From NCBI GenBank assembly GCA_946902875.1, contig OX336343.1, positions 11,343,361-11,407,360 of the forward strand: a stretch of 64,000 nt of DNA, read 5' to 3'. Source of the stretch: Nematopogon swammerdamellus (taxonomy: Eukaryota > Arthropoda > Insecta > Lepidoptera > Adelidae). Below, one piece after another: positions 55,301 to 64,000 of the stretch. How positions within the stretch are numbered: position 1 is the stretch's first letter; every line of letters begins with the position of its first letter. The notes beneath the pieces are model-generated. The model saw nothing but the letters and a program-made list of their open reading frames with translations. It was not told the origin of the DNA and searched no databases. A program made the translations under genes and the position numbers.

Positions 55301-58300
55301 AGGCCATCAACCTGTCAATTGCACGGACCAGGAATGGGCAAACCAGTAGCGGCTTCCAGAAGGTCAACTTTGTGAAACCTGGAGCCATTAAGCTGCCCAA
55401 AGATAGGACTAAACCTTCTTCAATTTTGGGAGCAGCAAAGGATTGGGAATTGTTGATGGACACACATGAGAAGCATTACCAAATGCCTTCGGAAATCTGT
55501 ACCACAGCATTAAGACCGGATATACTCATATTCTCAAAAGCGACAAAGCATGTAGTACTTGTTGAACTTACAGTTCCATGGGAAAGTAACATACTGAAGG
55601 ACCACAACAACAAACTTAACAAGTACTGCAACTTAGTAGACCGGATTGTGAGAAATGGATTCAAGACTGATCTCTTTGCTGTGGAAGTCGGAGCAAGAGG
55701 ACTACCAGCGAAGTCGCTTTACAGTCTCTTCAAGAATCTAGGGCTTCCAAGATCGACGCTAAGCTCATATATGGAGAGAGCTTCGAAAACGTCACTGGAA
55801 GCATGTCAAGTTGACCTTCTGGAAGCCGCTACTGGTTTGCCCATTCCTGGTCCGTGCAATTGATAGGTTGATGGCCTCTCTGATGATTTGGAGGACTTTA
55901 TCATGACGGTTGGAATACTGGCCTCGCTCAAGTAGTACTTTGCATCCGCATAACAAATGTTTGGCCGTGCCTACGAACTCCTTACATGACGGGCATAGTC
56001 TATTTGTAGATTTCCCCCATCTAACTAGGTTACTCGGGTCGGGGAGAGTAAGCTGGAATGCATTTAAGTAGAACTTAAGCAGCTCAGGGGACCAGTTGTA
56101 TATTATGGATTTCCACTTCAATGCAGGAGGGATGCAGAAGTCACCCACTGTTAGCCAATCATTCTGCATTTCTAGGTTTAAGGCGTGAAGTTTGAAACCT
56201 TGTTCCATGCCCTCCTGCGCAAAACCTTTCAGTATTTCTTTATCAGACTTTGCTGTTTCTATGCCCAGTCCAGATCTATTGGTGCGTGTACCAACTTGGA
56301 ATGATTTGTAGAAGTCGAGTCTCGATTCCAGTTCATCTGATAGCGATGTGTTGGGTAAGGCTTGAATAGCGCTATCATTGGAGTCTTTGAGTAAACATTG
56401 TTTGGCAATTCTCGCCTTTTGATAAAATATCGACGGTTTCTTAATGTTGAGTCCAAAGTTATTGTGAGATCTGTACAGCATTGACGAGTCAGCCGGGTGA
56501 GCCAGTCCAAACCATGACTTTAGGAATCTGGTCACATAAGAGTCTAATTTAGTCAGGTTTTGCTTTGTGAAGTCGTAGACGAGAAATGGCCATGAAAGTT
56601 TTGATGTCAGATAGTTATCGTAAATCCATGCCTTTTGTGTACCCAGGAGGGGAAGATTGTCAGTTTGCCGGAGGCTCTCTTCGAAAAGTTGGACAATATC
56701 ATCAGTAGGATGCTCCTTTCCTCTGCTGGTGATCCTTTTGCCCAAGAATTTAAAAGGGGCTTCATCAGCCACGGTTGCGATTGGTTTTCCGGCTACTGTC
56801 AGACCTGGATTGCTCGAGGTAAACTTTGAACCTTTCCTGGTTAAGCTCAAACAGTAGCACTTCGCTGGTTTTATCTTCATCCCTTTGGTCCATTCACAAT
56901 AGTCATCTACCACCTTAAGAAGCGCCTGATTTTGTTTTGGATTGCGGGTTAACAGCGTAATATCATCCGCAAATGCCAGGATCGCCGCCATATATGTGTC
57001 TCCATATTTGAACCTGTATCCCCATTTGTTTTCTTTTACGACAAGCGTATCAATTAGAATGTTGATAACAATGTTAAATGTGACAGGAGAGAGGCAGCAA
57101 CCTTGGGAAAGTCCTATGCCGTAACGAATTTCCGGTGTCTTCTTCGTTTCGCCTTTTACTTGTATTACAAAGGAAAGTTTTTTGTAGTAGGAGGCTATTA
57201 TATTACAGATCAGAGGTGGCACATTATACCACTTTAGCGCCTTTAATAGTAAGTCATGGCGCACCGAACCGAAGGCGTTTTCAAAGTCTAACCACGTGGC
57301 AGTTAATTGTCTCTCATTCTTCCTTGCATCTCTAAGACATTCAGTCAGCAAAGAATTATGTCCGAGGCACCCTGAAACTCTTGGGAGAAATCCTTTCTGG
57401 TACTTCTTCGGTAAGTAGTCGTTGGTACACATGTGTTTGAGTAGTCTGGCCTGTATAATGGAGAAGAATATTTTCGAAATTGTGTTCGTAAGGGTTATAG
57501 GTCTAGTATCCTTGGGATCAGTAACTTCTTTCTTTTTAGGTAGAAGAACAAACACGGCTTTACCCAGACAGTCTGGCACTTCTCTGTTCGTCCATATTCT
57601 TTTGTAGATGTTCAACTTGTGTTTCCGCACTGATGGAAATTTTTTGTATATGATGTATGGTATGCCATCGGGCCCAGGGGCGGAACTATTTGGTTTCCTT
57701 TTTATGTGGTATTCCAGCTCTTCCATCGTCGGTGAATCAGCATCAAATGCTAGAACAGATTGTTTGGGTTTTGGAGCTGGTGGATGAAGGTGTGGATCTA
57801 AGCTTGCGATGGCTTCACCGAACATATCCGGGCCCATCGGCAGTAGAGGAGGGTATTAATCGAGGCCGGGACTAGCGAGTGGCCACTCTAAATTTCCCGC
57901 GCATGCTTCACGTTTCGGCTCGCTTCAAGCCCTCGTCAGCTAGTCTGCGTTGACTAGGACGCGGGGAAACACCAGTCCCGCTCTCGACCTCCCTCTCTCT
58001 CCCTATCCAATATTCTGTAGGATGCTTCCAGTGACGTTTTCGAAGCTCTCTCCATGTATGAGCTTAGCGTCGATCTTGGCAGCCCTAGATTCTTGGAGAG
58101 ACTGGACGAATTCGCTGGTAGTCCTCTTGCTCCGACTTCCACAGCGAAGAGATCAGTCTTGAATCTGTTTCTCACAATCCGTTTCTCACAATCCGGTCTA
58201 CTAGGTTGCAGTACTTGTTAGGTTTGATGTTGTGGTCCTTCGGTATGTTGCTTTCCCATGGAACTGTAAGTTCAACAAGTACTACATATGCTTTGTCGCT

Positions 58301-60481
58301 TTTGTGAATATGACTATATCCGGTCTTAATATTGTGGTACAGATTTCAGAAGGCATCTGTAAGTTATATCTGCCTCCGGGGCGGTATATGTGGATTTAAA
58401 GAAGTTGAACATCTCGTCCGTACTTAGCCTGATTATACCCTGCTGTTCCTTAAAAGCTTTTTTGGCGAAATAAAAGGGGTTCTTCTCGAAAGCTGCTATA
58501 TTCTGAGCCTTCCGAACCTCATTGCCAGCAACCATAATTTGCTCAGATACTTTCTGGATGAGTTTTAAGATAGATCTCATCGCTCTGGCTAATTGGTGGC
58601 ACAGATTTCTGTCTCCTGAGGCTTTAGCTTTCCTTAGCTGCTTTATCAACTCCCTCTTCCTTCTCCTAAGCTTTGCTTTGAAAGTGTTTTCTCTTTCCAT
58701 CGGGTTATGGTGATAACGAACAGGGTACAATTCGGAGAAGTAATTGTAAATTGTTCCTTGGAAGTCCGACAGTTGATCTTCGGGACTCTGCCTACAGCCT
58801 TGTTAGATATACAAAACGTAACCGACATAAATTTAAACCTAAAAAAAACTTATTTTTTTATGAAAACTGACACGATTGGCTACATCACCTACAACATCCG
58901 TGATGTCAGCTCATAACACCGAGGGAACTAGGTGCCATGCCAGTGCTTCCTTTCATTTCATGCCGGCTACACTGAACTGGACGGAAAACACGAACTATTT
59001 ACATAGCCGTTTCGACCGACGTTTCATTCAGTGCGGTGGTACCAAACTGGGCGGAATAAACCCTACCACTTCGTAAGGTAAGAAGGGAAGAAGAAGAACG
59101 TGGAATCCGAACCACGGTCAGCCTCTAACGGTCGAGCGGTCACCCATTCAAGTACTGACCGCGCTCAGTGTTGCTTAACAACAGTCGACCGACCGTACCA
59201 CTGAGCTACCGAGGCTGACAAAAACCGGAAGAAACGATTTATTCATTATCACTTTTGGCATGCATAAAAATATGTATGTACCTAGGCTGGAAAAGTCTAA
59301 TAGTAATAAATAAATAAGCTAAGGTAGTGGTGCATTGTCAAACACACAACAATTTTAACCTTTTCTAGGGTTATTGATAGTTATGTATGAGCTATCCTTA
59401 CCAACATTATTAATGGCATAATTATATTGATAGCTAAAGTGTATTAATATAAATTGTAATACGAGTAGGTACATAAAGTCAATTGTTTACTCATACCTGC
59501 AACTGGTCTAAAATCTGAGCCTTTTCTTTGCCAGGTTCAATGACTCCTGTGATCTCCAGCAGACGATCAGCGAGTGTACTCTTGCCGTGGTCGACGTGTG
59601 CTACTATGCTGAAGTTTCGGATCTTTGTGGGACTCTTCAAGTCCAACTTTTTGTCGCTTGACTTATGCCTTGATCCACGAAATCTGAAATATTAAGGAAT
59701 AGGTACAATATCTGGGGATTTTATGCAACACTAAACTCCTGCTACATTCTAAATTTAAATTAACTCAAGCTCCCATCTCTTAGGCCCGATGAGGTCACAT
59801 AATTTTTTATGAAAATATATTAAGTAAAAACTACTGTGCACAAAACTTTTCGAATTTTTAAAAAATTCCTACAAATTAATGAAGTTATGTGACGTCACAA
59901 CACCTGACCCATCCCGCGCGCCCCTATCGAGTACTACCAACCACTTTTTTTTCATGTAAATTGTAATTGTTGGCTAATCAATCACCTACAACATAACACC
60001 GGGTGAACTAGGTGCAAAGTCAGTGCTTCCCTTCATTTCATGTCGGCTACACTGAGCTGGACGGAAAACACGAGCTATGATGTTACGCTTACCACCATTC
60101 ACTGTCAACTCAAGAATGGCTTAAGCCATTTGCTTTTGGATTTTGCCTATGTAATGCGACATATATCCACCAGGTTATAATAGCATTACGCCATTATTCA
60201 TATGAGAATGGGAAGTGGACAGTCGGAAACAAATCAATCAATTCGGTTAGATTTCATGTGATTTACTCGAAAACTACTCAACCGATTTACATATTCGCCA
60301 ATATAATTTGTGATGTTTTGGTATATTAATTACATTGTTTTATTTTATTTATTGTTGATATAGTATACACTAGCAGCTTTATAATATTTACTCACAGATA
60401 TTTTGGATGTAAACTGAGCAGCCGGTATGAATTATGTGTGAAATTTAGAACAATGGGAACGTTTCTCATGAACAAATTCAT
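45790..60481 (-). CDS. GUF1: GUF1, mitochondrial elongation factor 4 (LepA-type GTPase), complete, 11 exons
   Basis: Ribosome-dependent GTPase that binds mitochondrial ribosomes and promotes back-translocation or fidelity of mitochondrial protein synthesis. Exons: 60396-60481, 59497-59683, 54088-54210, 52450-52963, 52163-52373, 51441-51572, 50851-50966, 50211-50443, 48220-48348, 46535-46618, 45790-45915. They sum to 1,941 bases (646 codons plus TAA) with every phase compatible; the human protein is about 670 residues, so the length fits. The start ATG at 60479-60481 opens [14 protein letters not shown], basic and hydrophobic without acidic residues, as expected for a matrix-targeting presequence. 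A second in-frame ATG follows four codons later. The last exon ends with basic residues and the conserved [10 protein letters not shown] segment. Introns 2, 9 and 8 are swollen by transposons but the frame is unbroken. No promoter motif was identified. Confidence 0.96.
46231..46391. mobile_element. Small inverted-repeat element (MITE), copy 1
   Basis: Ends GTACAGTACCCGGCAGTAGG and its complement CTTACTGCCGGGTACAGTAC, with TAATGAACAT inside. Interior has GTCTCTGTCGCACG and CAACCGGATTGTCTCTTTCT, shared with 46661-46799. Confidence 0.8.
46661..46799. mobile_element. Small inverted-repeat element (MITE), copy 2
   Basis: Ends ACAGTTCCCCGCAGCAAATA and TATTTGCTGCCGGTAACTGT; interior GTCGCACAGAGATG and CAACGGGCTTTTCTCTTTCT parallel copy 1. 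The two copies flank GUF1 exon 10. Confidence 0.8.
46981..48062. mobile_element. Composite repeat in GUF1 intron 9
   Basis: Outer ends resemble inverted repeats: GTGTTGTAACGAG...AACGAAACCGAAAG at left and CGAACTTTCGTTGCAACCCT at right. Within lies a copy (47310-47975) of the element at 556-975 carrying about five tandem units of TTAGTAGAACGGACAGACAT...GTTACGGAACCC (47395-47705) and a duplicated GTAACTTAACCCTTAATGCA block. Confidence 0.55.
48426..49620 (+). repeat. CTGT-rich SINE-like repeat, copy 4, split by hAT
   Basis: Left piece GGGGTTCAGTATCC...AAGCCTATTATTAA; right piece resumes AAGCCTACGCCGTATGTCTG with (CTGT)n at 49288-49318 and AGGTAGCTGG...AATATGTATTATGGC. Matches the uninterrupted order at 32010-32297. 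Confidence 0.85.
48459..49267 (-). mobile_element. hAT transposon, 809 bp, with 8-bp target duplication
   Basis: Begins CAGGGTTGGC and ends GCCAACCCTG; subterminal regions are both rich in AAAACCC motifs. Flanked by perfect ATTATTAA at 48451-48458 and 49268-49275. On the minus strand 49150-48975 encodes [20 protein letters not shown] and [13 protein letters not shown], the dimerisation domain at the C-terminus of hAT transposases. Most of the transposase is deleted, so it is non-autonomous. Confidence 0.95.
49845..50167 (+). repeat. SINE with alternate head and family tail
   Basis: Head ACCGTGTGGGGCCGGTACTT, AGCCCCACTGCATCTCTCCC, GGCGACTAAGGGATATGAC; tail shared with 19966-20339 and ending CCATAAAAATAATAAAAAAA. 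Lies 44 bases from GUF1 exon 8. Confidence 0.85.
50540..50720. mobile_element. 181-bp fold-back MITE with TTA duplication
   Basis: Arms of about 56 bases starting AGGCCCGGACTTCATGCATC and ending with the complement GATGCATGAAGTCCGGGCCT; flanked by TTA on both sides if the ends are set at GGCCCGG. A 3-bp TTA duplication suggests the PIF/Harbinger superfamily. GUF1 intron 7. Confidence 0.85.
51100..51240. repeat. SINE-like fragment
   Basis: GACATGGCACC, GGATTTCTGACTATACTGGC and GGTGATGTAGGCACCATGTC AG repeat parts of the 19741-type block and SINE tails. GUF1 intron 6. Confidence 0.4.
52450..59683 (-). CDS. GUF1: GUF1 exons 2-4: GTP-binding domain and domain II
   Basis: Exon 2 (59497-59683) encodes the G1 loop in [18 protein letters not shown]. 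Exon 3 (54088-54210) encodes G2 in [10 protein letters not shown] and G3 in DTPGHVDF. Exon 4 (52450-52963) encodes the G4 motif [13 protein letters not shown] and G5 SAKKGWGV, then the beta-barrel domain II ([18 protein letters not shown]) and ends in the AGQVVMLG segment. All guanine-nucleotide contact motifs are intact. NKVD followed by the ADPERV stretch is characteristic of LepA/GUF1 rather than EF-G or EF-Tu. Intron 2 (54211-59496) contains the cluster of RLE-type LINE copies. Confidence 0.96.
53140..53600. repeat. Two dispersed repeat fragments in GUF1 intron 3
   Basis: 53150-53230: a (CTGT)n tract followed by AACGCTATAAACTC and CATACGGTTTTCACC. 53388-53560: TACTAATATTATACAA...GAAAGCTACACTATTCCTGA then GTAACATAGGCTATATTT, wording I recall from abundant lepidopteran-type repeats. 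The rest of this intron (53600-54087) shows nothing recognisable. Confidence 0.5.
54220..54560. repeat. Region rich in TTGAATG/CATTCAA words
   Basis: Many copies of ATTCAATG, TTCAACC, GTTGAAC on both strands, with GTGTAAAC repeated three times. Probably a decayed MITE; no boundary fixed. Confidence 0.35.
54561..55803 (+). mobile_element. RLE-type LINE, 5'-truncated copy, plus orientation
   Basis: Runs from the RT C-terminal part into the restriction-like endonuclease. Motifs: [16 protein letters not shown] and [12 protein letters not shown] (55498-55580) hold the RPD and E residues of the PD-(D/E)XK nuclease; [14 protein letters not shown] follows. The zinc-knuckle region upstream (about 55185-55245) is frameshifted. 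The 3' tail is missing: at 55803 the copy meets the next one tail-to-tail. GUF1 intron 2. Confidence 0.88.
55803..57812 (-). mobile_element. RLE-type LINE, RT portion of second copy
   Basis: One minus-strand frame of nearly 680 codons (57837-55792). Motifs: [42 protein letters not shown] (motif A), [15 protein letters not shown] (motif B), [10 protein letters not shown] (motif C; FADD at 56962-56973), and the zinc knuckle [18 protein letters not shown] (55942-55995). It breaks off before the endonuclease at 55803. The first nine codons of the frame come from the inserted copy to its right. Best match by memory is the R2/NeSL/Hero-like group; clade not certain. Confidence 0.9.
57812..58366 (-). 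mobile_element. RLE-type LINE 3' end nested inside the second copy
   Basis: Minus strand starts [13 protein letters not shown] sequence, passes an RPDI nuclease motif with one stop, [18 protein letters not shown] and [19 protein letters not shown], then untranslated tail to CGGATATGTTCGGTGAAGC. It separates the N-terminal coding part (58366 upward) from the RT part (57812 downward) of the host copy, as a 5'-truncated insertion would. Confidence 0.85.
58366..58810 (-). mobile_element. RLE-type LINE, pre-RT coding part of second copy
   Basis: Reads [37 protein letters not shown] and [35 protein letters not shown]: the basic helical region that precedes the RT in such elements. 5' end truncated near 58810. 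Confidence 0.75.
58852..59220 (-). repeat. SINE family 'CCTCGGTAGCTC', full-length
   Basis: Poly(T) at 58855-58860, tail and central blocks, then the tRNA-like head ending CGGTAGCTCAGTGG on the minus strand. Complete copy in GUF1 intron 2, 277 bases from exon 2. Confidence 0.88.
59950..60080 (-). repeat. SINE family 'CCTCGGTAGCTC', tail fragment
   Basis: T-run, TGTAAATTGTAATTGTTGGC, CACCGGGTGAACTAGGTGC, GCTGGACGGAAAACACGAGC. GUF1 intron 1. Confidence 0.75.
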
Positions 60482-61092
60482 GTTTCTTATGAGCTGTACG
60501 ACGCAGGCAATACTTTATTCATTTTTCAATTATCTTTTCTGATTCGTTGCAATATTTATCAATCTCTCTCCAAAGAGACATCAGACATGCATGAGCATGA
60601 CCTCAGTCAGACCTCTCCCGCAACCAATGACCAAACCCCGCACACGATATAACCTCGAAATATCTGATAACTGATAGATAACTGTTGTTTTTTATTTCCT
60701 ATTATTTGTCAGCTGGTTGGTTGTCAGTGTGACATTTGTTTGGGCCAACATTGTTTTTTTTTTATTTTTTTTTTTTAGATTAATTCGTCTCCTCCCGAAA
60801 AGGCAAAACTCATTAGAGTATACAGCCAATTCTGTCGTAGCTTTTAACGTCTGTTGTATAAGTTCTCGCACCGCGAGAACCACAATTGTCCCTTTTTGGG
60901 TTAGGCAAAGGTCATTTATCAACCATACAGCCTATTCTGTTGTAATTATTCACGTAATCGCGGAAACGCAAACGTTCGGTTAAACTTTTCTCCCTTTTGT
61001 AAGGAAGGCTACGGCACTGAGCCACAATGGCTGGTCATATTTTAAATCATAATTATTGTCCTAGGGCTATTATTCTTTTGGATATGCAAAGA
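60482..61092. other. Upstream flank of GUF1
   Basis: Should contain the GUF1 promoter, but I see no decisive TATA or initiator. An unidentified repeat-like block with two ACAGCC(A/T)ATTCTG words lies at 60820-60945. Confidence 0.35.
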
Positions 61093-61098
61093 TTAAAC

Positions 61099-61275
61099 AA
61101 TGGTTTCAGGTCCCCTTCGCATCCCAGAAAACTGAAGCCATGACTTTGTTGGTCGACGAAACGACCTTAGCCTTGTTCGGAGTGGGTGAGCCAGATCTTT
61201 TCCACTGCTTCGATTCAGGAACCCAGCTTTCATCCATGTTAACGAAACGGGACAAAACAACCTCGGGATCTGCCT
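61099..61275 (-). mobile_element. mariner transposase fragment
   Basis: Minus strand encodes NMDESWVPESKQWKRSGSPT then KAKVVSSTNKVMASVFWDAK G, the central segment of a mariner transposase around the first catalytic Asp (D in NMDESW) and the VMASVFWD motif. Followed by a short tandem of GTTGAAAGTTCCAA at 61275-61330. Too short to function. Confidence 0.85.
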
Positions 61276-61977
61276 GTTGAAAGTTCCAAGTTCCAAGTTG
61301 TTGAAAGTTCCAAGTTTGTTGAAAGTTCCAAACAATCGCGGGAAATTGTGAAGCGAGCTCGTGTTTGTTCCAAATAATCACGAAAAAAATATGGCTTGCA
61401 GTAACGTAATTCGTAACCAAACTTCGCAAATTCATTACTACGTACTAACAAATAAGGGTATGTTTAAAAAAATGTCATGGCTCTTTCTATGTTAGGCCAC
61501 GAACTTTTGGATCTATCCTCGTATCTCGTAACATGTAATATGTAATGTAAAAAAATTCTGCGAGAAATCTAATGTGAATTGTATGATATTATGTTTTAGA
61601 ATTTATTAATAAAAACTTTTTTATTTTTACTTTTTTTATAATATCTGGTAAATATATAAGGTGCTTCGTTATTCATGTCATTCCGCGCGGGAGGGTCACA
61701 TACGCACTGAAACAAACACGTTACGCAAAAAAAAATTATGTTTTTAGCATTACTTTTCGAGAAATTTAACAAAACATGTTTGCTACCTAAACATTAAAAA
61801 CATCAACCTGTATGTAGGTAATATAATATAACAGTAGTTACGGAGTCAATGACCGTACTATGTTCAAAAGCTGAACAGCTGTTTTTTGTGTTTTTGAATG
61901 TGTGAGAGCATGTGTGTGTATGTACTCTTCACTTACACTATTAGTTACGAACTTACATACTAGGTACTTACCCACAT

Positions 61978-62560
61978 TTACAAAAATGGCTGAAAATGGC
62001 CACCTTGCAGTCGGATGCAAAGAGTGGCCCTCACGATGCTCTGATTAACACGAACTAGAGTGTCACTGTCACCTCTTATTATAGCGAATGCGTTTACAAC
62101 CCGAGCAGGGACCTGTTCTTCATTCTCCACGATGTGGCCTTCCTGGCCATAAACTAGGGCCTTGGCACGTCCCCACACATAAAAATCTAGCGAAGTCTGG
62201 TCCGATGAACGTGGCGGCCAAGGGATCAGTCCGCCGCGACCTATCCACCGGCCCTGGAACTCCTCCGTCAGGTAGTCGCGGACGGCGCGAGTGAAGTGTG
62301 CGGGTGCGCCGCCGTTTTTCTGGAAGTACATCCAGCAACGGCGGTTCAGAGGAACCTCCGCGAGACGAGGAGGCCTTCCTGCAGGAACTCCAAGTAGGTG
62401 GCACCGTTCAGGCGGTCCAAGAACACAGGTCCGAACAGCTGGTCGCCGAGCAATCTACCCCAGACATCGCCACAGCAACTACTAAGTTCCAATTTGAGTC
62501 TCGGTAACACCTCCCTCACCATATTCAAATACGCGTTGGTGTACCGATACGGCGGCATTT
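61978..62560 (-). mobile_element. Decayed mariner-like transposase with N-terminal PPYRYTN domain
   Basis: ATG at 62558 opens MPPYRYTNAYLNMV, the start of a helix-turn-helix region common in insect Tc3/mariner-like elements, then after an internal deletion FLDRLNGATYLEFLQ, and in another frame YFQKNGGAPAHFTRAVRDYL, GRWIGRGGLIPWPPRSSDQT, LDFYVWG. The catalytic Asp expected in QDGAP is replaced or shifted. Pseudogene. Confidence 0.82.
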
Positions 62561-62699
62561 TGAATTTGCGAAATATGACTTGTGTGTGCCCTCGCGAAAC
62601 GTTTGCAATACCTATACTGAACTGAGCGGCGGCTGATGAATCTGTCGGCGTAATCAAAGAGATGTCGGCGGCTTGGCGGCGCGGCGGCACCGACAAAGT

Positions 62700-64000
62700 A
62701 GGTAAGTCACACACAAGTTCACTAGACCTTCTGTCCGTGCGTCAACCAACACCGCCGCGCGCCGCCTAGAGACGTCGCGCGCGCTAGGTACTGTACCTAC
62801 GTTTCGTGTTTTACAAGCACAGACGTTTGCAAGAGTCTCTTATATATAGCATCATTGGTTTTTAGAGCTATTTTATTTTATTTTTTTGCTAGGAGAAAAA
62901 ATGGTTCTGTACTTACACATGTTTTTTTTAAGCAAACTTACGTAAAGTATTTATTTGAGTGTGTATGTAATGTAACACTTCCGCGGTGAATGACATGAAT
63001 AACGAAATCACCTTTATATTTAGTACAATGAATAGATATGGAAATGCTTTATTGTCATCCATTATTTATTCATCACCCCAGCTCAGCCATAGTTTAAATA
63101 GACAAGTTAACCGTCTTCATACAAGCGCGCCGGTTTCGCTCTCACACAAGCGCGCGCCAGCGCACGCTGTCCGTACACAATCACTAGGTACTTACATTCT
63201 CACTTCCCTCGCTTCTAGTCAGTGATGGCCGCCCCGCACTCGTTTTTTTTTTGTTTTGTAATTTTTTACTATGTGGGGCCGGTACTAAAAAATAATAGCC
63301 CCGCTGCATCTCTCCCCATGCATGTCGTAAAAGACGACTAAGGGATAAGAACAAGATACCGTGCTAAAGGGTGACCGGATCGCCACCTCTCACCTTGGCA
63401 CGGTAATTCCACTGAGTCATGCAGCAGGTGGGTCTTGTCTTTGTGCCTTACTTCCTGCTTGATCGATTGAATCTTGTTCGAATGCTTTGCAAAACGTGGT
63501 GGTCGGTGTTGTGCTGTAATTTACCAGAGTACTTGCAGCACAACACCGATTACTCTGCTTACCCCGATTTTCGGGATTCTGCGTCTGTGATATGTATGTA
63601 ATTTTTTTATGGAAACTGACACGATTCACTACTTCTCTCTCTCTCTCTCTTTCTATCTCTCTCTCCCTGTAATTGCTTTTCCACCATAATGGGCTCACTA
63701 CCTGTCAATTTGTGTTAGTGTTGTGAGTTGCGACATCCCTGGTGGCTCGGCGCAGCGTAGGTAGTTATTTTAAAAATAGGCTCCAGTTATCTTACTCGTC
63801 TCCTTTTACTATGCCTCAGCTGAAATTAGATGGTACAGTGGAAAACAAACTTAAATGCGTATTGGCCTGAAGTACGGCCGCATAACTGTGATTGTACAGA
63901 TTGTACACAATATACAATCAAACATTTTGGCAGAAAATTAATAAATGGATTGTCATTTGTTTGTATGACCTGAAAGTGGTATTCAACAACGTTTCACAAT
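62700..64000. other. Right flank, mostly unrecognised
   Basis: 63273-63418 carries SINE-head wording (GGGGCCGGTACTA, CCCCGCTGCATCTCTCCCC); 63605-63632 is a reversed SINE tail scrap; 63634-63664 is a (CT)n tract. The rest shows no gene. Confidence 0.5.

Noticed and set aside
55272..55863. Plus-strand frame ending at 55863 as an intact endonuclease gene
   Set aside because: The last 20 or so codons after 55803 are antisense of the neighbouring copy; the element is truncated at both ends.
57810..57837. ATG at 57837 as the start of the LINE ORF
   Set aside because: The first codons belong to the 3' tail of a nested insertion; the true upstream coding part is at 58366-58810.
1..64000. An operon-like or defence-type novel system, or an endogenous virus
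   Set aside because: I looked for clustered unknown frames, retroviral or LTR structures and found none; unexplained stretches are short, AT-rich and non-coding.

Overview
This is eukaryotic nuclear DNA. I infer an insect, most likely a moth or butterfly (Lepidoptera), from intron-rich genes with consensus GT/AG junctions, an AT-rich background, and dense SINE, Tc1/mariner, hAT and non-LTR families, several of which look like ones I associate with lepidopteran genomes. I recognise no virus, plasmid, operon or CRISPR array.

Two host genes explain all convincing non-mobile coding sequence. Both are on the minus strand. (1) A dynein heavy chain runs from its start codon at 43151 leftwards. I could follow 37 exons (6,525 coding bases, 2,175 codons) with compatible phases at every junction: N-terminal tail, linker, AAA1, AAA2 and the first half of AAA3. 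The gene leaves the window at its left edge, so AAA4-6, stalk and C-terminal region are absent. Domain wording fits a single-headed axonemal inner-arm heavy chain of the DNAH3/7/12 group. (2) Upstream lies a complete 11-exon GUF1 gene (mitochondrial LepA/EF4-type translation GTPase) from ATG 60481 to stop 45790, 1,941 bases, 646 codons plus stop.

Almost everything else is mobile DNA in introns or flanks. From left to right: a SINE and LINE remnants (1-1.8 kb); a nearly intact Tc1 element with one in-frame stop (3.76-5.48 kb); a 1.47 kb long-inverted-repeat element (9.8-11.3 kb); tRNA-derived SINEs (11.9-14.2 kb); a perfect 44-bp satellite split by a 5'-truncated LINE (20.75-22.96 kb); a SINE nested in a LINE fragment with a 12-bp target duplication (26.8-27.0 kb); an APE-type LINE with an inverted 5' segment (33.6-35.5 kb); further LINE pieces (37-39 kb and 43-44 kb); composite repeats and small palindromic elements inside GUF1 (46-51 kb), including an 809-bp hAT element with a perfect 8-bp duplication; a cluster of restriction-like-endonuclease LINE copies, nested and tail-to-tail (54.5-58.8 kb); and decayed mariner-type transposases upstream of GUF1 (61-62.7 kb).

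The two genes lie on the same strand about 2.6 kb apart but have unrelated roles (ciliary/flagellar motility versus mitochondrial translation), so I see no functional coupling. I did not find a previously undescribed functional system. The most informative observations are the nested insertions with preserved target duplications, the satellite apparently grown from a dispersed repeat, the Tc1 insertion beside a splice donor, and a possible extra phase-neutral exon in the dynein gene. Exon borders come from reading frame, splice consensus and family knowledge, not transcript data.
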